Below are positions 17,963 through 25,076 of a stretch of 46,242 nt of DNA, one piece after another (within the stretch, counting starts at the first letter, position 1; each line of letters begins with the position of its first letter). The notes beneath the pieces are model-generated. The model was given only the letters and a program-made list of their open reading frames with translations, was not told where the DNA came from and ran no database searches. The DNA comes from Micromonospora wenchangensis (GTDB lineage Bacteria > Actinomycetota > Actinomycetes > Mycobacteriales > Micromonosporaceae), in the NCBI RefSeq assembly GCF_002210435.1, contig NZ_MZMV01000053.1, positions 1 to 46,242 of the forward strand. Direction: 5' to 3'. Made by a program: the position numbers and the translations under genes.

Positions 17963-18327
17963 GGCGTCCTCCTCGGTCCCGCCTGCGACGCTAGGCGGCG
18001 GGCGGGGCGCGGGGCAGGGGCGCAGGACCGGATCGGGGCGGGCCGGAGGTCCCGGGTCGTCGGGCGACCCTAGAATGGCGGGGGCGTACGGCTGCGGCAA
18101 CCCACCTGACCTGGCGTTAAGGTGCCGTCCATGATGGAAAAAAGCCGGTTTGCAAGCCCTTTCACCGCAAAATTACTTGTCGGTAGACACTTAGGCTGAA
18201 ACTCCTTTTCGCGCTAGGGGGATGATCGGCCGATTTTCGCCGTCCGATCTTCAGGGGGTGGTGGGCCCTTCGGTCCGACTCCGATCGATGATCTTTCCTC
18301 GGCCGGATGTCGTCCTATTCTGCTTCC

Positions 18328-18361
18328 ATTGTGAAGTCCTGGGGGGGATCATGATCACAAT
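18328..18361. promoter_or_regulatory. 7+7 inverted repeat enclosing a G-run and an ATG
   Basis: ATTGTGA (18328-18334) pairs with TCACAAT (18355-18361) across 20 bases. The loop contains seven consecutive Gs (18341-18347) and the ATG at 18351, and includes most of the palindrome GATCATGATC. It may be a protein-binding operator or an mRNA hairpin that presents or hides a ribosome binding site. Confidence 0.4.
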
Positions 18362-18410
18362 TGGCTGTTCCTGCGCGGCTGCCCACAGTGGAGCCGAGCC
18401 GATCCGCTGA
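18351..18410 (+). CDS. Possible 19-codon leader peptide ORF
   Basis: An ATG preceded by a run of seven Gs opens a 19-codon frame (MITIGCSCAAAHSGAEPIR) whose TGA ends at 18410, one base before the ATG of the NRPS gene. The NRPS ATG itself has no ribosome binding site at the right distance (nearest GGAG is about 18 bases away), so it may depend on ribosomes finishing this short frame. The peptide may have no function of its own. An alternative is that the NRPS starts at TTG 18361, in which case this frame is irrelevant. Confidence 0.35.
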   Translation: MITIGCSCAAAHSGAEPIR

Positions 18411-18411
18411 C

Positions 18412-21400
18412 ATGGCGCAACCGACGATCATCCAACAGTTCGCCGAGGTCTCGGCCACCCGTACCGACCACCCGGCGATCCTCGGCGAGACCCACGAGGT
18501 CAGCTACGCCGCCCTGGCCGCCACCGCCGGCGGGCACGCCGTCGCGCTCGTCGCGGCCGGCGTCCGCCCCGGCGACCGGGTCGCCCTGCTCACCGGGCAC
18601 GGCACCGCCACCATCGCCGCCGTCCTCGGCACCCTCGCCGCCGGTGGCGTGTACGTGCCGCTGGACCCCGGCTTCCCGGCCGACCGGCTCCGGCACATGC
18701 TCGCCGCCGCCGACGTGCGCGTCGTCGCCTGCGTCCCCGACCACCGCGACCTCGCCGACGCCCTGTGCGCCACCCGACCCGGCACCGCCGTGGTGGTCCT
18801 CGACCCGACCGCCACCGCCGCGCTGCGCCCCCTCCCGGTCGACCCCGACAGCCCGGCCTACGTGCTGTTCACCTCCGGCTCCACCGGCACCCCCAAGGCC
18901 GTCGCGCAGACCCACCGCAACCTGCGGCACGTCGTCGACAACCAGATCCGCACCCTGGCGATCGGCCCGGCCGACCGGCTCAGCCTGCTCGCCTCGTTCA
19001 GCTTCGACGCGGCCATCCCCGACCTCTACCCGGCGCTGCTCACCGGGGCCGCCGTCGTCCCGGTCGACCTGCGGCGGCACGGCCTGGCGTACGCCGTCGG
19101 GCAGCTCGCCCGGCACCGGGTCACCGTCTACCACTCCACCCCGACGGTCTACCGGTTCCTGCTCGACACCCTCGGCGAGCGGCGGCTGGACAGCATCCGG
19201 GTGGTGCTGCTCGGCGGCGAGCAGGCCACCCACGCCGACGCCGCCCGGGGCCGGGACCGGTTCGCCCCGGGATGCGTGCTGGTCAACGGCTACGGCGCCA
19301 CCGAGATGACGTTCGCCGCCCGGTACGCGCTGCCGCTGGCCGACGCCGACCCGACCCGCACCGGCCCGCTGCCGGTCGGCACGGCGCTGCCCGGCTACAC
19401 GCTGCGGCTCACCGACTCCGGTGAGATCGTGGTGCGCAGCCCGCACCTCGCCCCCGGCTACCTCGGCCAGCACAGCGACCGGTTCGGCGTCGACCCCGAC
19501 GGGACGCCCACCTACGCCACCGGCGACCTGGGCGCGTGGCTGCCCGGCGGGGACCTGGTCTGCCTCGGCCGGCTCGACCGCCAGGTCAAGGTCCGTGGAT
19601 TCCGGGTCGAGCTGACCGAGGTCGAGGCCGTACTCGCCGCGCAGCCAGGCGTCGCCGCCGTCCGCGCCATCGCCCGCGACGGGGCACTGCTCGCGTACGC
19701 CGTGCCGGCCGACGGCGACCTCGACCCGGCGGCGCTGCGTGCCGCCCTCGCCCGACAGCTGCCCGACTATGCGCTGCCCCGCGCCGTGCTGGTTCTCGAC
19801 GCGTTCCCGCTCACCGTCACCGGCAAGATCGACGAACTGGCGCTGCCCGACCCGCCCTGGGCGGTACCCGCCGGACAGGAGCCGGCCACCGACACCGAGC
19901 GGGCCGTGCACGACATCTGGTGCGCGGTGCTCGGCCGCGACGCCGTCGGCCGGCAGGAGAGCTTCTTCGACGCCGGTGGGCAGTCCCTCCTGCTCGGCCA
20001 GGTGCAGCAGCGCATCGCCGACCGGTTCGGCACGACGCTGCCCATGGTGCGGCTGTTCGCCCATCCGACGATCGCCGCCCAGGCCCGGCTGCTCGACCCG
20101 GGCGTCGACGGCCCGCCGGCCGGGACGACGCGCACCGGGCCGCTCCCCGCGCCGACACTGCCCACCCCGACCGCGCCGCCGGTCGCCGCCCGCGAGTACA
20201 CCGGCGACGAGATCGTGGTGGTGGGGCTCGCCGGCCGGTTCCCCGGCGCACCCGACGCCGCCACCTTCTGGTGGAACGTCTGCGCCGGCGTCGACTCGGT
20301 GCACGACCACTCCGACGCCGAGCTGACCGCCCTGGGCATCGGGCCCCGGCTGCGCGCCGACCCCCGGCACGTGCGGGCCACCGGCCGGCTCGACGGGGTC
20401 ACCGACTTCGACGCCGAGTTCTTCGCCATGGGCGACGAGGAGGCCGCCCGCACCGACCCCCAGCACCGGCTCTTCCTGGAGACCGCGTGGGAGGCGCTGG
20501 AGGACGCCGGGCACGACCCGACCCGCTTCCCCGGCCTGGTCGGCGTCTACTCCGCCACCTCCGCCAACCGCTACTTCCTGTTCCACCTGATGGACAACCC
20601 GGCAGTGGTCGGTGACGTCGACCCGGACGACTGGGAGGCCAGGCTGATCGGCCGGCAGGCCACCGACCACCTGCCCGGTCAGGTGGCGTACCGGCTCGGG
20701 TTGACCGGGCCGGCGGTGGCCGTGCAGAGCGCCTGCTCCAGCTCCCTGGTCGCGGTCTGCGTCGCCGCCCAGAGCCTCGCCGACTACCAGTGCGACATCG
20801 CCCTCGCCGGCGGGGTCAACGTCACCTGGCCCCGCTACCGGGCCACCCCCGGCGGGCTGGCCTCCCCCGACGGCCGCTGCCGTGCCTTCGACGAGGCCGC
20901 CGAGGGTTCCGGCTTCGGCTCCGGGGTCGGCGTGGTCGCGCTGCGCCGGCTCGCCGACGCCCAGGCCGACGGGGACCGGATCTACGCCGTCCTGCCCGGC
21001 TGGGCGGTCACCAACGACGGCCCCGACCGGGCCGGCTTCGCGGTGCCCGGCCCCGCCGGCCAGGCCGCCGCCGTCGCGAACGCCCTGGCCGCCGCCGAGG
21101 TCGCCCCCGGCGAGGTCCGCTTCATCGAGGCCCACGGCAGCGGTACGCCGCTGGGCGACGCCATCGAGGTCGCCGCCCTGCACGAGGTGTACGGCGGGGC
21201 CGCCCCCGCCGAGTCCTGCGCGCTCGGCGCGGTCAAGACCAACATCGGTCACCTCGACGCCGGTGCCGGCATCGCCGGGCTGATCAAGACGGTGCTCGCC
21301 GTCCAGCACGGGGTGATCCCGCCGAACCTGCACTTCACCCGCCCGCACCCGGAGATCGACCTGGCCGGCGGCCCGTTCTACGTGCCCACCAAGGCGCGGG

Positions 21401-21915
21401 ACTGGCCGGACGCGCCCCGCCGGGTGGCCGGGGTCAGCGCGTTCGGGCTCGGCGGCACCAACGCGCACGTGGTCGTGGAGCAGCCGCCACCTGCCGTACC
21501 GGCCGAGCCGTCGCCCCCACGGGCCTGGTTGCTGCCGGTGTCGGCGCGTACCCCGCAGGCGTTGCGGGCGGCGTTGGCCCGGCTGCGGCACCACCTGGCC
21601 GGCGTCGGACCGGCGCTGCCCGAGGTGGCCGCCACTCTGGCGCTGGGCCGGCGGTCCTTCGCCCGGCGGGCCGCCGTCGTCGCGTCCGACCTGGCCGGGG
21701 CGGTCGCCGGACTGGACGAACTGCTCGCCACCGACGCCACCGTGGCCGGTGCGCCGGGGGCGCTGCGTGACCTGGCCGTCGGCTGGGTGGCCGGCCGCGA
21801 CGTCGACTGGGCCGCGCTGCACCCCGAGGGCGCCGTCCGGCGCACCGGACTGCCCGGCTACCCCTTCCAGCGCCGGCGGCACTGGATCGACCCACCGCAG
21901 AGAGGCGCACGGTGA
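18412..21915 (+). CDS. Hybrid NRPS-PKS, A-PCP-KS without acyltransferase
   Basis: A 1,167-residue protein. The adenylation domain covers about 5-490 (ATP motif YVLFTSGSTGTPK from 150), the carrier domain about 495-570 (DAGGQS, phosphopantetheine Ser525), and the ketosynthase about 600-1030 with Cys775 (SACSSS), His908 (EAHGSGT) and His947 (NIGH) all intact. After the KS, the usual KS-AT linker runs directly into the post-AT linker ending YPFQRRRHW; the acyltransferase is missing. The specificity residues I read are DAPHLGGFAK, which I cannot assign. There is no C domain, so this is a starter. In-frame TTG 18361 is an alternative start. The stop overlaps the next GTG by four bases. Confidence 0.92.
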   Translation: MAQPTIIQQFAEVSATRTDHPAILGETHEVSYAALAATAGGHAVALVAAGVRPGDRVALLTGHGTATIAAVLGTLAAGGVYVPLDPGFPADRLRHMLAAADVRVVACVPDHRDLADALCATRPGTAVVVLDPTATAALRPLPVDPDSPAYVLFTSGSTGTPKAVAQTHRNLRHVVDNQIRTLAIGPADRLSLLASFSFDAAIPDLYPALLTGAAVVPVDLRRHGLAYAVGQLARHRVTVYHSTPTVYRFLLDTLGERRLDSIRVVLLGGEQATHADAARGRDRFAPGCVLVNGYGATEMTFAARYALPLADADPTRTGPLPVGTALPGYTLRLTDSGEIVVRSPHLAPGYLGQHSDRFGVDPDGTPTYATGDLGAWLPGGDLVCLGRLDRQVKVRGFRVELTEVEAVLAAQPGVAAVRAIARDGALLAYAVPADGDLDPAALRAALARQLPDYALPRAVLVLDAFPLTVTGKIDELALPDPPWAVPAGQEPATDTERAVHDIWCAVLGRDAVGRQESFFDAGGQSLLLGQVQQRIADRFGTTLPMVRLFAHPTIAAQARLLDPGVDGPPAGTTRTGPLPAPTLPTPTAPPVAAREYTGDEIVVVGLAGRFPGAPDAATFWWNVCAGVDSVHDHSDAELTALGIGPRLRADPRHVRATGRLDGVTDFDAEFFAMGDEEAARTDPQHRLFLETAWEALEDAGHDPTRFPGLVGVYSATSANRYFLFHLMDNPAVVGDVDPDDWEARLIGRQATDHLPGQVAYRLGLTGPAVAVQSACSSSLVAVCVAAQSLADYQCDIALAGGVNVTWPRYRATPGGLASPDGRCRAFDEAAEGSGFGSGVGVVALRRLADAQADGDRIYAVLPGWAVTNDGPDRAGFAVPGPAGQAAAVANALAAAEVAPGEVRFIEAHGSGTPLGDAIEVAALHEVYGGAAPAESCALGAVKTNIGHLDAGAGIAGLIKTVLAVQHGVIPPNLHFTRPHPEIDLAGGPFYVPTKARDWPDAPRRVAGVSAFGLGGTNAHVVVEQPPPAVPAEPSPPRAWLLPVSARTPQALRAALARLRHHLAGVGPALPEVAATLALGRRSFARRAAVVASDLAGAVAGLDELLATDATVAGAPGALRDLAVGWVAGRDVDWAALHPEGAVRRTGLPGYPFQRRRHWIDPPQRGAR

Positions 21916-24900
21916 ACTGGTTCGTCTCGCCCGGAAGCCGACCCCAGGCACCGGCGCAGTTGTTCTGCCTGCCGTACGCCGGGGGCGGAGCCAGCGCGTT
22001 CCGCCGCTGGCAGGCAGCGGCCGGCCCGGACGTGGAGGTGCTGCCGGTGCAGCTGCCCGGCCGGGAGAACCGGATCGGCGACGACCCGGACTTCACCGTC
22101 GCGGAACTGGCCACCGTCATCGCCGACCGGGCCGACCGCCCGTACGCGGTCTACGGGCACTCGATGGGCGGCCGGCTCGGCTTCGAGGTGGTGCGGGAGC
22201 TGCGCCGGACCGGCCGGGAACTGCCGGTGCGGCTGTACGTCGGCGGCGCGCGCGCCCCGCACGTCACCGCCGCGAGCTTCTTCGACGGGCTGTCCCGGGT
22301 GGACGACGACGAACTGCTGCGCCGGCTCGCCGCCGGCGGGGGCCTGCCCGACGGCCTGCTGGACCACCCGGAACTGGTGGAACTGCTGCTGCCGTTGCTG
22401 CGCGCCGACTTCGGCCGGGTCGACAGCTACCGGTACCTGCCCGAGGCGCCGCTGCCGGTGCCGGTGGTGGCGTTCGCCGGGCGGGACGACCGGGCGGTCA
22501 GCCGGGAGCAGAGCGCCGCCTGGGCCGAGCACACCGCCGCCGGCTTCACCCTGCACGAACTCGACGGCGGCCACTTCTTCCTGCACGACCGGCTGCCCGA
22601 GCTGCTGCGGCTGATCCGTGCCGACCTGACCGCCGCCGTCGACAGCCGCATCCCCGCCGACGCGGCCCCCGCCCCTGCCTGCGCCGACGCGGCCCCGGCC
22701 GCCGACCGGGCCTCGGCTGTCGACCCGGCTCCGGCTGTCGACCCGGCTCCGGCCGGGACCGGCGGACACCGGGTGCCGCTGGGCGACACCGGCTGGTCGG
22801 TGTGGCGCGACGCGATCCTGCGCGGCACCGGCTTCCCCGCCGACGGGCTGACCCGCTTCGCCGCGCCGCAGGTCGCCGCGGCCGCCGACGACCTGCTCGA
22901 CGGCGACGCCCCAGCGGACCGGTTCGACAAGGAGTTCACCGAGGCCGTCCGCGCCGCCGCGCACCGGTGCAGCGAACTGGCCGCCGACCCGCTGCTGCGG
23001 GAGGCGGTCACCTGGCAGAACCGGGGCGCGCTGGTCGCCCTGGACGGGCTGGCCCGCAGCGGCGGCGACGCGGCCCGCAACGTGCGTCGCCGCGACCGCG
23101 AGCGGGCGCTGCTCAAGTACTGGCAGCGCTACGCCGGCAAGAACGAGACGGTCGGCTTCTTCGGACCGAGCTGCTGGGTCACCGTCGACCCGCGACAGCC
23201 GGAGGTGGCCCGGGTCGAGCACGGCGCGGCGCTGACCCGTCGCCGGTGGGTCTGGTTCGAGTCGTGGGCGCTGTCGGCCTACGCCGACCGGATCGGCACC
23301 GACCCGGCGGTCCGCCGCTGGTGGCCGCCCCGGCTCTGCGCCCAGCTCAGCGTCCGGGACCGGGAGGTGTGGCGGCCCGGCCGGCCGCCGGTCCCGCTGT
23401 CCCCGGTGGAGGCCGCGCTGCTCGCCGCCGTCGACGGCCACCGGCCGGCGTACGACCTGGTGGCCGACCCGGCCGTCGGGCTGCGCCGGCCCGAGGACGG
23501 CTACGCCCTGCTGGACCGCCTGGTGGCCCGGGAACTGCTCACCTGGGACGCCGCCCTGCCGGTCAGCCCCGACGCCGAGGCGGTGCTCTCCACCCGGATC
23601 GCCGCGATCGGTGACGAACCCGCCCGGCTGGCCGCACAGGCCGGCTGGGACCGGCTGCGGGCGGCCCGCGACGCCGTCGCCGCGGCCGCCGGCGACCCCG
23701 ACCGGCTACGGGTCGCCCTCGACGAACTGGACGACACCTTCACCGCGCTGACCGGGGCCGCCCCCCGCCGCCGGGAAGGCCAGATGTACGCCGGCCGGAC
23801 CATCTGTTACGAGGACACCAGCCGCGACCTCGACGCGGTCTTCGGCGCGCCCCTGCTGGCCGACCTCGCCGCCCCGCTCGACGTGCTGCTGCGCGCCGCG
23901 CGTTGGCTGGTACAGGCGCTGGCGCAGGCGTACGACGCGGTGTTCCGCTCGCTCTACGAGGAGCTGCGCGCCGAGGCCGGCGACGGCCCGGTCGCCCTGT
24001 CCGACCTGTGGTTCCTGGTCCAGGGCCTGTTCTGGGGCGAGGGGGAGCGGCCGGTCGACGCGGTGGCCGCCGAGTTCGCGGGCCGCTGGGCCGGACTGTT
24101 CGGGTTGGACACCCGACCCGCCGACGCCGGGCCGGTCCGGCTGCGGGTCGCCGACCTCGCCGACCGGGTCGACGCGACCTTCCCCGCCACCCGACCGACC
24201 TGGTCCAACGCCCTGCTGCACAGCCCCGACCTGCAGATCTGCGCCACCGACGTGGACGCCCTGCGGCGCGGGGAGTACACCGTCGTGCTGGGCGAACTGC
24301 ACGCCGGCTGGTCGTCGTTCGACTGCTCGGTGTTCACCCCCGCGCACCCGGACGTCGAGCGGCTGCGCGCCGCGCTCGCCGAGGACCTCGGCGCCCGGCG
24401 GGTCCGGCTGCTGTTCCCGACCGACTGGCCGCGCCGGACCAGTCGTACCGCCGAGGCGCTGACCGGCCCGACCGACCGGCACCTGACGTTCCTGCCGGCG
24501 CCCGGCGGCGACCCGGCCCGGCTGCTGCCCACGGTGGACCTCACCGTCACCGACGAGCGGGGCGACCTGGTCGCGACCGCCACCGACGGTCAGCGCTGGC
24601 CGCTGGTGGAGATCTTCGCCGAACTGCTCAGCGCGCACGCCGTCGACGGGTTCAAGCTGGTCGCCGCCGCCCCCCGCACGCCCCGGATCGTGCTGGACAA
24701 CCTGGTGGTGGCCCGCGAGACGTGGCGGACCACCGTCGGTGAGTGCGGGTTCGCCGACGCGCGCGGGGAACGCGACCGCTACCTCGCCGTCCGGGCCTGG
24801 CGGCGGCAGTTGGGCCTGCCCGAGCAGGTGTACGTGAAGCTCGGCACCGAGACCAAGCCCTGCTTCGTCGACCTGAGCAGCCCCGCCTTCGCCAACATGC

Positions 24901-25076
24901 TCTGCGCCATGGTCCGGGCCGCCCGGGTCGACGGCGGCGACGCGGTCTCCCTGGTGGTCAGCGAGATGCTGCCCACCCCCGACCAGGCGTGGGTGCCCGA
25001 CGCCGCCGGCCGGCGCTACTTCAGCGAGCTGCGGTTGCAGATCGTCGACGCCCCCGCCGGGGAGGCCACCCGATGA
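21912..25076 (+). CDS. Type II thioesterase fused to LanB-like domain
   Basis: A 1,054-residue fusion. Residues 1-245 are a type II thioesterase (LFCLPYAGGGASAF, GHSMGG with Ser84, Asp192, and His221 in GGHFFLH), the kind that clears or hydrolyses acyl groups on carrier proteins. An Ala/Pro linker (about 246-285) leads into a LanB-type N-terminal (glutamylation) domain, about 286-1045, with NETVGFFGP, QMYAGRTICYED (Arg629) and YVKLGTETKP typical of the family. The smaller C-terminal elimination domain found in full dehydratases is absent. It starts at GTG 21912, within GTGA of the previous gene. LanB N-domains use aminoacyl-tRNA; the substrate here is unknown, and the fusion suggests a carrier-bound one. 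Confidence 0.88.
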   Translation: MNWFVSPGSRPQAPAQLFCLPYAGGGASAFRRWQAAAGPDVEVLPVQLPGRENRIGDDPDFTVAELATVIADRADRPYAVYGHSMGGRLGFEVVRELRRTGRELPVRLYVGGARAPHVTAASFFDGLSRVDDDELLRRLAAGGGLPDGLLDHPELVELLLPLLRADFGRVDSYRYLPEAPLPVPVVAFAGRDDRAVSREQSAAWAEHTAAGFTLHELDGGHFFLHDRLPELLRLIRADLTAAVDSRIPADAAPAPACADAAPAADRASAVDPAPAVDPAPAGTGGHRVPLGDTGWSVWRDAILRGTGFPADGLTRFAAPQVAAAADDLLDGDAPADRFDKEFTEAVRAAAHRCSELAADPLLREAVTWQNRGALVALDGLARSGGDAARNVRRRDRERALLKYWQRYAGKNETVGFFGPSCWVTVDPRQPEVARVEHGAALTRRRWVWFESWALSAYADRIGTDPAVRRWWPPRLCAQLSVRDREVWRPGRPPVPLSPVEAALLAAVDGHRPAYDLVADPAVGLRRPEDGYALLDRLVARELLTWDAALPVSPDAEAVLSTRIAAIGDEPARLAAQAGWDRLRAARDAVAAAAGDPDRLRVALDELDDTFTALTGAAPRRREGQMYAGRTICYEDTSRDLDAVFGAPLLADLAAPLDVLLRAARWLVQALAQAYDAVFRSLYEELRAEAGDGPVALSDLWFLVQGLFWGEGERPVDAVAAEFAGRWAGLFGLDTRPADAGPVRLRVADLADRVDATFPATRPTWSNALLHSPDLQICATDVDALRRGEYTVVLGELHAGWSSFDCSVFTPAHPDVERLRAALAEDLGARRVRLLFPTDWPRRTSRTAEALTGPTDRHLTFLPAPGGDPARLLPTVDLTVTDERGDLVATATDGQRWPLVEIFAELLSAHAVDGFKLVAAAPRTPRIVLDNLVVARETWRTTVGECGFADARGERDRYLAVRAWRRQLGLPEQVYVKLGTETKPCFVDLSSPAFANMLCAMVRAARVDGGDAVSLVVSEMLPTPDQAWVPDAAGRRYFSELRLQIVDAPAGEATR
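22714..22753 (+). repeat. 18-base tandem repeat in the thioesterase-LanB linker
   Basis: CGGCTGTCGACCCGGCTC occurs twice in tandem (22714-22731, 22732-22749), followed by the first four bases of a third copy. It encodes the AVDPAP repeats of the flexible linker, in frame. Confidence 0.9.

Larger units (their letters stand above)
17963..18411. promoter_or_regulatory. Lower-GC leader region upstream of the biosynthetic operon
   Basis: These 449 bases hold no supported gene. From about 18,120 the GC content falls clearly below that of both flanks and A/T runs appear (for example GGAAAAAAG near 18,137 and CAAAATTAC near 18,169). Visible elements are a near-palindrome around TTGCAA (18147-18158, 10 of 12 positions symmetric), GATCGG...CCGATC arms at 18224-18229 and 18244-18249, and the ATTGTGA/TCACAAT pair listed separately. 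TAGAAT at 18071 resembles a -10 element but has no matching -35. The region is likely to hold the operon promoter and its control sites; I cannot fix the start point. Confidence 0.55.

Noticed and set aside
18222..18350. A 62-codon frame in the leader region, considered as a precursor or scaffold peptide for the LanB proteins
   Set aside because: Third-position GC is not raised as in real genes here, its ribosome site is too close to the ATG, and the residues show no leader or core pattern. Only the last 19 codons are kept, as a possible leader frame.
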